Positions 25,919 to 34,195 of a stretch of 59,030 nucleotides of DNA are shown in pieces. The translations under genes and the position numbers were made by a program. A model generated the notes under the pieces. It had not been told where the DNA came from. It did not search any database and was given only the letters and a program-made list of their open reading frames with translations. Position 1 is the first letter of the stretch. The number at the start of each line of letters is the position of its first letter. The stretch spans positions 1-59,030 of the forward strand of contig RZYW01000003.1 in assembly GCA_009930175.1 (NCBI GenBank). Reading direction: 5' to 3'. Source of the stretch: Clostridia bacterium. Lineage in GTDB: Bacteria > Bacillota > Peptococcia > Peptococcales > SKKY01.

Positions 25919-26515
25919 GTGACTAATAATAAAAATAATATACAAAAAATTATAAAATCAAATAAAGGAATAATAACTTCTACTCAGGTAACTGAGGCGG
26001 GTATACCAAGACGTTGCTTAACTAATATGGTAGAATCCGGAAAAATTTACAAGGTTGACAGAGGAATATATGCCCTTAATGAAGCCTGGGAAGATGAATT
26101 GTATTTTCTCCAGTACCGCTTTTCAAAGGGTATCTTTTCACATGAGACAGCCTTGTATCTTCACGGCATGACTGACCGCACTCCCATCAGCTACACGATG
26201 ACTTTCCCTTTTGGTTATAACACTGGTAACGTCAAGAAACAAGGCATCATAGCTAAGATATCTACAATAGAAACTTATGAGTTAGGTATTATTACCCTGC
26301 CTTCTCCTGCTGGGAATCAAATTAAAGCTTATGATATTGAACGTTCCCTTTGCGACATTGTTAAAGTTCGTCATAAAGCCGATATTCAGGTAATCAATCA
26401 AGCTATGAAAACTTATGCCACTTCAAAAGAAAAAGATATCGCAAAACTCATAAAATATGCCGATAAACTTCGTGTAAAATCCAAAGTCCTAAAATATATG
26501 GAGATACTCTTATGA
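25919..26515 (+). CDS. AbiEi-family type IV antitoxin, orphaned
   Basis: A 198-residue protein of the AbiEi group: the winged helix 'NKGIITSTQVTEAGIPRRCLTNMVESGKIYKVDRGIYAL' is followed by the antitoxin core 'FSHETALYLHGMTDRTP' and the C-terminal 'VNQAMKTYATSKEKDIAKLIKYADKL' type segment. It is the only plus-strand protein gene in the accessory region. The GTG start is 9 nt after AGGAGG. An ATG seven codons upstream contains the ribosome site and is rejected. Its stop overlaps an ATG (ATGA) that begins the toxin gene, of which only the first codons remain. It may still repress its promoter. Confidence 0.88.
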   Translation: MTNNKNNIQKIIKSNKGIITSTQVTEAGIPRRCLTNMVESGKIYKVDRGIYALNEAWEDELYFLQYRFSKGIFSHETALYLHGMTDRTPISYTMTFPFGYNTGNVKKQGIIAKISTIETYELGIITLPSPAGNQIKAYDIERSLCDIVKVRHKADIQVINQAMKTYATSKEKDIAKLIKYADKLRVKSKVLKYMEILL

Positions 26516-26607
26516 TTACCAAAAATCCTATGCAATTAAAGGCTTATCCTTGTTCCGGCATCCACCCAATCTTCCACATGCCATTTTCTTTTATACATGT
26601 CCAATAG
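26512..26607 (+). pseudogene. 5' remnant of an AbiEii toxin gene
   Basis: The ATG overlapping the antitoxin stop begins MITKNPMQLKA, which is the usual start of AbiEii toxins (a MI-x-N-x-x-Q-LKAxI pattern). After about 11 codons homology ends at the junction with the DUF2812 gene's 3' end, and the frame runs into a stop at 26605-26607. The toxin's GSS/DxD core is gone. This is a deletion or replacement junction that neutralised the toxin and left its antitoxin. Confidence 0.72.
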
Positions 26608-28280
26608 GTTTTAATTATTAATATTGTTTTATCTTCATAACCTGGGTCAAGAACAAATTGTACTTTTACAACTGACCTGTCTATTTCAGTAATAATATAA
26701 TCCATTACCATATAGTCGTAGATAACAGATTCTTGTTGTTCTTTTGTAAATTCTTCAAGTTTTGGTTTTATTACATCATCACCTTGAAGATGAAGTAAAT
26801 ATGCAGTTTCATAATCTCCAGTCATGGCAGCATTAAAATAGTCAGTGACAACATCAGAGGGATTTTTCCCAAAAATATCATAAGGATCTGCATCTATTTT
26901 TTCTGTTAATTTATGAGTATCAGAATGTAACAACTTAACCTTTACAGAATTTTCTTCATTGAAAAAGCTCATCCACTTAATCCCGCTAACCAGCCTCTCT
27001 ACTTCCGCAAAAATTTCTTCTCTGGTCACTTGTGCATCTGTAAGTATATTAATAACAAGATTATCATTCTTAATTATATATCTTTGTAAGTCATTTATTG
27101 ACAACACTTTATCAAAGGAATGACCTTCATCTATCTGAAAAGCGTTAGAAAAACCATCTGTAATCCTCTTATATAAATAATCTGCAAAATCTGAAGATAC
27201 ACATTCATATATATCTAAATGAAGATAATCTTCTTCAACATATTCTAAGTATTCTATGGCTTTAGGAACTAGGATGCTTCCCCTTTCACTATAACGGAAA
27301 TAAGCCTCTTGGGATTCATTTGAAATACCAAAGTCAGCTAGTGTGATTAAGGGATAATCTTTTGGGGCGGTTTCAGGGGTCAGCATATCCAGATCCTGAC
27401 TGGTATTAAAAGAAAACGCAAACATATGAAATGAAAATACCATTATCCCCATTAGAATACCTTTATGCATCCTCTTCAGTTCAGATTTTTCAATTAACCA
27501 GGAGCCAATAAATAATAATGTTGCTAATATGTAGAAGGAAATTCCTAAACTGCCGCTTATAATTGCGGAGCCGAAGAAAAGAACGCCAAAAATAATTAAA
27601 GGAATATCTTTAAGCCAGACTTTCCTTTTAGCTTGGGCAACTGTTTGATGTATGAATTCTGTGCCTTCCTGAAGTGATTTTTCCAGTCGTCGCATAAAGA
27701 AAAATTTGTTAATTTCGCCAATAAAGAGTGGTGCTAATACCAAGGGCGGCAATAAAGCATTTAACACCAGCATAAAATTGGAAAAAAATACTTCATAATA
27801 TCCAAAATATAAAGGATAGAAGGTTACAGAACCTACAAAAAGCTGGTACAACAGCATCCAGGCAATTAGTGGAAACGTTAGCAGAACAATAAGCATAGGA
27901 CTGGTTGCATTGCTGTTTAACAATTTGCTTTCAAGTTCTTTATTTGTTAAGGGAGCCTGGGTTGGTTGAAGTTCTGTATCATTATGAAAAAGTATTAACT
28001 GTCCCTTCTGGGCTGCGAAAGCATATCCTGCTTCTCTTTTGCTTAATAGCCATTCCCTGAATTTAGGGTGACTAGGATAGTCAGGATAGGAATTTTCAGT
28101 AAAGAAATCCGCATAATACTTTATTTCTTTAGGCTCTATTCTTTCCATAACTGCAGTATACTGATGCAACTTTTTAAGACGCCATCCTTGCAAGGCCTGT
28201 TCTTCCAGTATTGTAATCATTGCCTGATAATCTCTCGGTACATACGAAAACCAAATTCTTTTTGTATCCTTTGTGTTCAT
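26544..28280 (-). CDS. DUF2812 membrane protein with NTF2-like C-terminal region
   Basis: The first ~110 residues match the DUF2812 pattern ('WFSYVPRDYQAMITILEEQALQGWRLKKL', 'YYADFF'). Four to six hydrophobic helices follow, between about 130 and 305. The rest is soluble, and the last ~120 residues ('DVVTDYFNAAMTGDYETAYLLH' to 'YWTCIKENGMWKIGWM') look like a DUF4878/NTF2-like fold. DUF2812 proteins are commonly paired with a PadR repressor. None is present here, so the gene is either detached or regulated elsewhere. The tail end abuts the broken AbiEii gene, marking one side of a rearrangement. The start has GGGAG 8 nt upstream. Confidence 0.75.
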   Translation of the reverse strand: MNTKDTKRIWFSYVPRDYQAMITILEEQALQGWRLKKLHQYTAVMERIEPKEIKYYADFFTENSYPDYPSHPKFREWLLSKREAGYAFAAQKGQLILFHNDTELQPTQAPLTNKELESKLLNSNATSPMLIVLLTFPLIAWMLLYQLFVGSVTFYPLYFGYYEVFFSNFMLVLNALLPPLVLAPLFIGEINKFFFMRRLEKSLQEGTEFIHQTVAQAKRKVWLKDIPLIIFGVLFFGSAIISGSLGISFYILATLLFIGSWLIEKSELKRMHKGILMGIMVFSFHMFAFSFNTSQDLDMLTPETAPKDYPLITLADFGISNESQEAYFRYSERGSILVPKAIEYLEYVEEDYLHLDIYECVSSDFADYLYKRITDGFSNAFQIDEGHSFDKVLSINDLQRYIIKNDNLVINILTDAQVTREEIFAEVERLVSGIKWMSFFNEENSVKVKLLHSDTHKLTEKIDADPYDIFGKNPSDVVTDYFNAAMTGDYETAYLLHLQGDDVIKPKLEEFTKEQQESVIYDYMVMDYIITEIDRSVVKVQFVLDPGYEDKTILIIKTYWTCIKENGMWKIGWMPEQG

Positions 28281-28355
28281 AATTTACTCCCTTTGTTTTG
28301 ACCTTGATATCATTTTACCTGTTAGGCAGACAAATTAGAAGAAAATATAACAAAA

Positions 28356-28386
28356 TTTGCATGAAAGTAATATTTTTTGCATGAAA
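28356..28386. repeat. Two direct repeats upstream of the DUF2812 gene
   Basis: TTTGCATGAAA occurs at 28356-28366 and again at 28376-28386. The offset of 20 bp is about two helical turns, so a bound regulator could contact both on one DNA face. They lie in the DUF2812 upstream region and next to the terminator of the opposite operon end. Confidence 0.5.
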
Positions 28387-28412
28387 AAGCATCGGCTAAA
28401 AAAGCCGATGCT
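28383..28412 (-). terminator. Terminator of the B12-riboswitch operon
   Basis: On the minus strand the 9-bp stem AGCATCGGC/GCCGATGCT with an A/T loop is followed by a T-run. It lies about 60 nt after the stop of the importer ATPase gene and closes the operon. Confidence 0.85.
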
Positions 28413-28471
28413 AAAAAGGGGATGAACATATATCAATCTTGAACTATTATTTCGGTTTCCAATTACTTTTT

Positions 28472-29245
28472 TTAATCGATTGGACAAACAATCGTTTTCT
28501 GTAATGAATCAATAAAAGGCATTTTTATATTTATTTTATAAAGATCAGATAGCAAAGACTCTGATATTATTGTACTTGTTTTTCCAAAAGCAAATTCGCC
28601 TTGACCATCAATTATCGCTGTATAATTTTCAAGCAATATTGCATGCTCAGGTTGATGCGTGGTCATTATAATCGCGTATCCCTCTTCAGCCAGCGTTTTT
28701 ATAAGTTTAATAGCTTTATATTGATGTCCATAATCAAGATATGCAGTTGGCTCATCTAAAATTATTAGTTTTGGTTCTTGAACAAGTACTTTTGCAATCG
28801 TTGCCTTTTGACGTTCCCCACCACTTATTTCTGTATATGGCTTATTTGCTAAATGACTTATTTCCATTTTTTCCATAGCTTTTTCTACAAAAAAATAATC
28901 TTCTTTTGACGGCTTAGAGAACAGACCAATTTTGGGTGCTCTTCCCATAGCTATATATTCTTTAACTAAAAACCCATACGTAGGAATATGTATTTGCGGG
29001 ACATACCCAATGTATTTAGAGATATCAATAGCATTCATTTGTGAAATGTTTTTTTCTTCAATAGTTATTTTCCCACTTTTGGGCTGTAATAAATTAACAA
29101 TGCAGTTAAGAAATGTAGATTTTCCGGCACCATTTGGTCCAATAATAGATAAAATTTGACCAGAATCCAAAGAGAAATTTGCATTATTGAAGATTATTTT
29201 TTCAGATTCATAAAAAAAAGATAAATTTTCAACATTCAGCAACAT
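28472..29245 (-). CDS. ABC importer ATPase, FecE/BtuD type
   Basis: A 257-residue ABC ATPase: Walker A GPNGAGKS (36-43), signature SGGER (141-145), Walker B LIILDEP (160-166) and switch His in 'MTTHQPEH'. It powers uptake through the adjoining FecCD-type permease. Family members transport iron-siderophores, haem or corrinoids. The cobalamin riboswitch of this operon favours a corrinoid or cobalt ligand (BtuD-like). The ATG is 2 nt after the permease stop, with GAGG inside the permease's end. An ATG further upstream would overlap the permease by 34 nt. Last gene of the operon. Confidence 0.93.
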   Translation of the reverse strand: MLLNVENLSFFYESEKIIFNNANFSLDSGQILSIIGPNGAGKSTFLNCIVNLLQPKSGKITIEEKNISQMNAIDISKYIGYVPQIHIPTYGFLVKEYIAMGRAPKIGLFSKPSKEDYFFVEKAMEKMEISHLANKPYTEISGGERQKATIAKVLVQEPKLIILDEPTAYLDYGHQYKAIKLIKTLAEEGYAIIMTTHQPEHAILLENYTAIIDGQGEFAFGKTSTIISESLLSDLYKINIKMPFIDSLQKTIVCPID

Positions 29246-29247
29246 TT

Positions 29248-30279
29248 TTATAACCTCACTCTTTGTCTGGCCAAGAGCCAAAAATAAAACGGAGCACCGA
29301 TTAGTCCAGTTAATATTGTCAAAGGTAATTCTGCTGGAGTTAACACCCTTGCCAAAGTATCGACAATAATAAGAAAAATAGCACCGAGTATTATTGATAT
29401 AGGGAAAACTTTTGTATTATCCGGACCAACTAATAATCTTGCTAAATGTGGTATGACAAGTCCAAGCCATCCAATCGTACCACTTATGCTCACTGCAGAT
29501 GCAGTAAGCATAGTAGCACAAATAATAACAATCGCTCTTAATAAAGTAACATTAACTCCTAAAAGTTGAGCTTCACGATCTCCAAGGGTTAAAATATTAA
29601 TTCGCCATCTAACTGCAATTAAAATTATTGAAGTAATAGCAATAACTGGGGAAATTGCATAAATATCCGGCATATGAATTTTTGCAAGACTGCCCATCTG
29701 CCAATATACAATAGCTGCTAGTTGGTCTTCTGGGTCTGCAAGAAACTTAATAATTCCAATTATCGAACTCATCAGACCACTTACAATGATTCCCGACAAC
29801 ACCAATAGCATAATCGAATTATTTTTAAGTAATTTAGGAATTGTTGTAGCAAGGACAACTGCTATAATTCCACCTAAAAAAGCCCCGATTTGAATTATTA
29901 ACTTATCACCACCAAATATAATGGCCAGAGCAGCTCCAACAGTAGCACCCGAAGATACACCAAGTAAATCAGGTGAGACTAAAGGATTTTTAAAAACAGC
30001 CTGATAACTAGCTCCTGAAATAGCAAAGGCACTTCCAATTAAAATTGCGCCAAAAAGCCTGGGTAAACGTAAATTAAATATTACACCCTCGGCTGTAGGT
30101 CCCCAAGTATTATCGATTGGTGCTATACGTGATAGCAATATTTTAATAGTATCAAGAAATGAAATAGTATATCTGCCTGTACTTAGGGCAAAAATAATTA
30201 CAAAAAATAATACAATCGCCGTCGTTATAAATGTTTTTTTATATATTACTTCTTTACAATCTTTATCCAATTTCAACAA
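29248..30279 (-). CDS. FecCD/BtuC-type ABC importer permease
   Basis: The 343-residue membrane protein has about nine to ten hydrophobic segments and the FecCD hallmarks 'LRLPRLFGAILIGSAFAISGASYQAVFKNPLVSPDLLGVSSGATVGA' and 'GTIGWLGLVIPHLARLLVGPD'. Two copies form the channel for a Fe-chelate or corrinoid. Start codon is uncertain: three TTG codons lie within four positions after AAAGGA. It sits 13 nt after the substrate-binding protein gene and 2 nt before the ATPase gene. Confidence 0.93.
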   Translation of the reverse strand: MLKLDKDCKEVIYKKTFITTAIVLFFVIIFALSTGRYTISFLDTIKILLSRIAPIDNTWGPTAEGVIFNLRLPRLFGAILIGSAFAISGASYQAVFKNPLVSPDLLGVSSGATVGAALAIIFGGDKLIIQIGAFLGGIIAVVLATTIPKLLKNNSIMLLVLSGIIVSGLMSSIIGIIKFLADPEDQLAAIVYWQMGSLAKIHMPDIYAISPVIAITSIILIAVRWRINILTLGDREAQLLGVNVTLLRAIVIICATMLTASAVSISGTIGWLGLVIPHLARLLVGPDNTKVFPISIILGAIFLIIVDTLARVLTPAELPLTILTGLIGAPFYFWLLARQRVRL

Positions 30280-30292
30280 TTCCTTTTTTGAA

Positions 30293-31369
30293 TTATCTAT
30301 TAAAAATTTGATTTATTTCTTGATTTGAAAGACTGTGTCCAAAGAACTTTTTATAAAAATCTCTAATGTCATCTTCTAAAACATAATCGTTATAAATATT
30401 TGGATGTTGTACTTGGCCCATCCATTTTAAAAATAAAGGAGTTTCGGCATTCGGAGCATCCCATCTATAAATTCCAATTGGAGTTTTATATACTCTTTGA
30501 TTTTTAACTGCTGTAACCTGACTCCAGTCTTGTCCTGGAATTTTGTTATTATATAAATCTTCCGGCATAAAATTATCAAAATGACTTAAATAAATAATCT
30601 CAGGATCCCAGGTAATGATTTGCTCCATTGACACTTCAGTCCAGGCACCTTTAACATCGCTAGCCACATTAATACCACCAGTCAATTCAATCATCTGTCT
30701 GTTAAAACTATCGCCGGCAGAAGCTTTTAATTCTTTATCACGTAAATATAAAACTTTGGGTTTATCGTCGTCCTGGATCATATCTAATTTGTTTCTAAAA
30801 TATTCCTCAACATTTAAATTATATTGAATTAACTGTTCTGCTTGCACTTCTTTTCCTAATAAACTACCTATAATTCTTATGTTATTACGCATTTCATTAA
30901 TATCAGAATTCCCGCCGTTTGTAAGTGTAACAACTGGAATATTCATTTGTTCTAACTTTATTATATCGTCTTCCTGATTACTCCATAATATGACTACATC
31001 AGGATTCATCTTAGCAATTTCCTCAATGTTAAGAGCAAAATTTTGTGCTATATACTGGTCTGGAACATCGGCTAATTCTGGCGCTAAGGTTTCTAACATT
31101 GATTTACTCCAAGCATTTTTAGCGGATGGATGAATGGCAACAAGTTTTTCTGCAGTTCCATCAATAGCATAAATCATTGATGTATAAGGAATAGGACTTA
31201 CTACAATAGATTTTATTTCCTTTGGTACAGCTACTTCTCTATCCATAATATCAACCACAGTTTTAAAGGCTACAGCTTTCTCTGCATCCGCACTTGGCTG
31301 ACCTGTACAACCTGTTAGTGCAATTAATAAAAATCCCATTAATAAAGCAACAATACTAATTTTTTTCAT
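30293..31369 (-). CDS. ABC importer substrate-binding lipoprotein, FepB/BtuF type
   Basis: A lipoprotein with a signal peptide and lipobox LTGC (Cys21). The mature part has the helical-backbone TroA/BtuF fold pattern: 'DIMDREVAVPKEIKSIVV', 'NPDVVILWSN', 'PVVTLTNGG', 'LTGGINVASDVKG' and 'WDPEIIYLSH'. It captures a metal complex outside the cell and passes it to the permease. The B12 riboswitch makes corrinoids the leading ligand, but siderophore or haem cannot be excluded. The gene overlaps the NifK-like gene by 14 nt, so the importer and nitrogenase-like genes are translated as a unit. Confidence 0.9.
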   Translation of the reverse strand: MKKISIVALLMGFLLIALTGCTGQPSADAEKAVAFKTVVDIMDREVAVPKEIKSIVVSPIPYTSMIYAIDGTAEKLVAIHPSAKNAWSKSMLETLAPELADVPDQYIAQNFALNIEEIAKMNPDVVILWSNQEDDIIKLEQMNIPVVTLTNGGNSDINEMRNNIRIIGSLLGKEVQAEQLIQYNLNVEEYFRNKLDMIQDDDKPKVLYLRDKELKASAGDSFNRQMIELTGGINVASDVKGAWTEVSMEQIITWDPEIIYLSHFDNFMPEDLYNNKIPGQDWSQVTAVKNQRVYKTPIGIYRWDAPNAETPLFLKWMGQVQHPNIYNDYVLEDDIRDFYKKFFGHSLSNQEINQIFNR

Positions 31370-32594
31370 TATCTTTTATCACTCCTGTTTTAATAAATTG
31401 CTTTTTTAAAAATTCAAATCCTTTCATGCCAATGTAATCATAATCTATATCAGCATACTCTCTTCCACTCAAGCCAAAGAAAGGCAGTGGAACAAAAGCT
31501 TTTTCATCAATTTGAGTAAACACCTCCTTTATAAGAGGATCGCAAATTATTACATCTGCTAAACTTAATAATTCAAGAACTTTTTTCTCATTTGTACTGA
31601 AAATAACTTGATTATATATATCATCAGAAAAATTTTTTATTAAAATATTCTTTTCTGATAAACAAAGTAATGTTACATTATTTATTTCAAAATCAACTGA
31701 CAAACTGTTTTTCAAATTTATTAATAAAAATGGTTCTCCTATAATTAGCAACTTTTTACGATTATCAACAATAAACTTGTCATTATTTGCGTATTCATGG
31801 ATATGGTTAAATTTGGTTCCGCAATACTTTTGAATGATTCTGTATAAATCATTTACTCCTTTTTTAGAAACAGGCAGTATTTTCTCATAAGGAATCTGTG
31901 CATCTTTTTTTAATAACTCCGCTAAAGATATGGATTCTTCTGATAAAACTAAAGTAAGACAAGCTTTTGTAGATAATTTATTATTCGTATTATTAATCTG
32001 ATTTTTCCCATCTAAACAAATTGTAAAATCATCATTTTCCAATAAAGTTATTAATTCTTCTAAAAAACGTTCATGTCCATGAATAATTGAGTTAAAACCA
32101 ATTAGGTTTATTTTTTTGTTAATCATCTTATCATCATTTTCATTAGATTCGCAGATAAAACGATACATTTTTTGATATGCTTCTGATAATATTTTAGAAT
32201 ATGTTTCAAAAGCACTGGAATTAAAATAGATAACTGGTTTCTTGGTTATATTTTCTATTTTTTTAGATAAATCAAACAAATCTGTTCCAATTATATTTGT
32301 TACGGCTGTTCCTATGATGACAATAAATTCTGATTTAAGGTCAATATTTGATAAAATTTCTTCGTTGAGTACATTTTCTATTCCAATTGCTACATGTGCA
32401 TCATTTAATTTAGTTGTATAATGTTTTGCATTTTCAAAATTTCGATATTCATCAACTTCTCTAGTTGGCTGATTACATCCCCCTGGTGAAAGCAAGATTA
32501 AGGTTGCCGATCTGTCAAAAAACAAAAGGTGCAAAGCAGAATAATCACTAATTATTGTTGGAAGATATTTATTATAAATGTTCATCAAATTCAC
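31356..32594 (-). CDS. Nitrogenase component 1-like protein (NifK/BchB-like)
   Basis: A full-length component-1-fold protein (412 aa). 'LLSPGGC' (Cys40) matches the P-cluster loop of NifK/BchB. The position of the next ligand, where nitrogenases have TTC-x-E, reads GTAVTNIIG with Ala97 instead of Cys. No NifD-type FeMo-co ligands (Cys275/His442 equivalents) are evident. Fold relatives are DPOR BchB, COR, CfbD and NifK/E/N. It starts at a GTG 7 nt after AAGGAG, inside the NifD-like gene. Reaction unknown; probably ATP-driven reduction with the NifH-like protein as electron donor. Confidence 0.72.
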   Translation of the reverse strand: MNLMNIYNKYLPTIISDYSALHLLFFDRSATLILLSPGGCNQPTREVDEYRNFENAKHYTTKLNDAHVAIGIENVLNEEILSNIDLKSEFIVIIGTAVTNIIGTDLFDLSKKIENITKKPVIYFNSSAFETYSKILSEAYQKMYRFICESNENDDKMINKKINLIGFNSIIHGHERFLEELITLLENDDFTICLDGKNQINNTNNKLSTKACLTLVLSEESISLAELLKKDAQIPYEKILPVSKKGVNDLYRIIQKYCGTKFNHIHEYANNDKFIVDNRKKLLIIGEPFLLINLKNSLSVDFEINNVTLLCLSEKNILIKNFSDDIYNQVIFSTNEKKVLELLSLADVIICDPLIKEVFTQIDEKAFVPLPFFGLSGREYADIDYDYIGMKGFEFLKKQFIKTGVIKDNEKN

Positions 32595-33015
32595 TCAGAA
32601 TCTCCTTAATTATTTTCCTTGGTAATTCTTTTCTTTTAGCCAGTGGTCCCCTATTAAAAATTTTTACTCGTAATCTATGCTTTTGATAGATATCGTTAAT
32701 AACTTTTTCAAATTTCATTCCAGTTATTATTTCCGAACAAGATGTATAAATAATAATCCCTTCAATTTCTGGATTGCTTTTATTTATTTCTGTAATAAAT
32801 TCCTTAAGTTTCTTCTGATAATCACCTGTTATAATATCTAACGCAGAAATATTAAAGGAATAATAACGTTTTAAAAGATTTGCTCTCATTGCCCTAAAAA
32901 ATAACACTCTGGTACACCCAGGAGGTCCAACAGCAACAACACAGATATTCGGTTTACTTAGAGCGATTGTAACAAGCTCGTCAAAACTATTTTTATTTAT
33001 TGTTTTTTCTATCAT
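32572..33015 (-). CDS. Small one-domain NifD-like protein
   Basis: The 147-residue product matches only the first Rossmann-type domain of component-1 proteins: 'CVVAVGPPGCTRVLFFRAM' (Cys34 in the Gly-Cys loop) and 'IIIYTSCSEIITG' (Cys93 at the TTC-x-E-I-G position). A further Cys25 is present. Normal NifD/BchN proteins have ~420-530 residues, so this is either a naturally truncated subunit or a degenerate one. The frame is clean, with its stop inside the NifK-like gene, so it seems functional. Together the D- and K-like proteins supply three canonical cluster cysteines (34, 93, and Cys40 of K-like). Confidence 0.7.
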   Translation of the reverse strand: MIEKTINKNSFDELVTIALSKPNICVVAVGPPGCTRVLFFRAMRANLLKRYYSFNISALDIITGDYQKKLKEFITEINKSNPEIEGIIIYTSCSEIITGMKFEKVINDIYQKHRLRVKIFNRGPLAKRKELPRKIIKEILSEFDEHL

Positions 33016-33020
33016 TATTT

Positions 33021-33854
33021 TTACCTTTCAGATATTAGCGATAAATAATCCTTTGATAGTTCTTGCAATTCATTTTCGCTCAATGGATATGGTGTAAAGT
33101 TATCTTTGGCATCAAGAATTGTTTTAGAAGTTTTTAAAAAAACATTTGAAATAATTGATTGTGGATACTTTTGAATAACTGTTTGATATTCTAACTCACT
33201 TAGAATAAGTTCTCTTGAAAAAGGAATCTCTGAAATAATTGGCACTTTTGATTTTTCAGCAAATTTTTTTAGTAGATTTAACTCAGGGTCATTTTGTCTG
33301 TGATTATAAATTAGTCCACCTAAAAATGGTTTGCGATGATTAGAAAATGATTTAATACTTTTTAAAATATTGTTCGCGGCATAAATTGACATATATTCCC
33401 CAGAAGAAACGATATATACACTGTCTACATAACCTTCACGCATTGGTACAGCAAACCCTCCGCATACAACATCACCTAATACATCATAAATAATAACGTC
33501 CCAATTTAATTGGAATATATTATGCTTCTCCAGTTCCTCAACCATGGAAATAATCCCCCTTCCTGCACATCCAACACCAGGAGAAGGTCCTCCTGTTTCA
33601 ATACATCCAATATTTAAAAACCCTCTATGTAAAAAATCATTTTTCGATAACAAGTCCCCTTTTTCTAGAATACTGTTAATAATAGGAGTAATGTTTTTTC
33701 CGGTAATATTCTTTACAGAATCTGCTTTTGGATCACACCCGATAAATAGGACATTTAATCCTTTAAAAGCAAAAGCCGTTGCGATATTACTAGCTATTGT
33801 AGATTTACCAATGCCACCCTTTCCATAAAATGCAATTTTAATAGTTTTTTTCAA
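33021..33854 (-). CDS. NifH/BchL-like Fe-S ATPase
   Basis: The 277-residue protein has the NifH-fold signature: P-loop GKGGIGKS (11-18), 'GCDPKADS' (switch region), Cys96 in GVGCAGRG and Cys131 in 'DVVCGGFAVPMR'. These are the two ligands of the [4Fe-4S] cluster shared in a homodimer. Such proteins donate electrons with ATP hydrolysis to a component-1 partner, here presumably the D/K-like pair. Related proteins are NifH, BchL, BchX and CfbC. A TTG start 8 nt after GGGAGG is supported. It is the first gene after the riboswitch leader and terminator, so its expression depends on cobalamin. Confidence 0.92.
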   Translation of the reverse strand: MKKTIKIAFYGKGGIGKSTIASNIATAFAFKGLNVLFIGCDPKADSVKNITGKNITPIINSILEKGDLLSKNDFLHRGFLNIGCIETGGPSPGVGCAGRGIISMVEELEKHNIFQLNWDVIIYDVLGDVVCGGFAVPMREGYVDSVYIVSSGEYMSIYAANNILKSIKSFSNHRKPFLGGLIYNHRQNDPELNLLKKFAEKSKVPIISEIPFSRELILSELEYQTVIQKYPQSIISNVFLKTSKTILDAKDNFTPYPLSENELQELSKDYLSLISER

Positions 33855-33872
33855 TTTTAAATCCTCCCAATT

Positions 33873-33905
33873 AAAAAAAGCCCCTTAGCTTTTAGCCAAG
33901 AGACT
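33873..33905 (-). terminator. Riboswitch-controlled intrinsic terminator
   Basis: In the leader, AGTCTCTTGGCT pairs with AGCTAAGGGGCT (three G-U pairs, 3-nt loop) and is followed by T7. It sits between the cobalamin aptamer and the TTG start, with the ribosome site just after the T-run. It is the probable expression platform: bound cobalamin would allow it to form and stop transcription. Confidence 0.75.
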
Positions 33906-34019
33906 TCCCATCTTAAGTCATCTTAAAAATAATCTTATAGTATAAAATACGTAATATATACGTTAATTAAAATACTATTGCATAAAAACAATATTTCCCC
34001 TTGTTTTTATCGCTGTTCA

Positions 34020-34175
34020 TATAAGGCAGGTCTCCTGGCTTGCGCTTCAATCTCCTCCCCGCCTTCCCAGATTTCTCCAGTGACATAATTGGGGATTTGT
34101 CTTCGCTTACAGTGGTGGGTCCGCGCCGGATTTAAACCGGTCTTCCCTATTCTCCTCAAATGAGGCACCCTATAC
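34020..34175 (-). ncRNA. Cobalamin riboswitch
   Basis: Minus-strand sequence contains the conserved B12 elements in order: 'GGTGCC', 'AATAGGGAA', 'GCCGG..AATCCGGC' with 'GCGGACCC' and 'CCACTGT', then 'CACTGG', 'GGGAAGG' and the B12 box GCCAGGAGACCTGCC. It lies in the leader of the nitrogenase-like/importer operon, about 165 nt before the first start codon. Such riboswitches turn off downstream genes when adenosylcobalamin (or another corrinoid) is abundant. Confidence 0.95.
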
Positions 34176-34195
34176 TAGTTTATTAAATTATTTGT

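Noticed and set aside
28472-33854. True nitrogenase (N2-fixing) operon
   Set aside because: No nifB, nifE, nifN or FeMo-cofactor ligands, the NifD-like protein has a single domain, and the leader is a cobalamin riboswitch.
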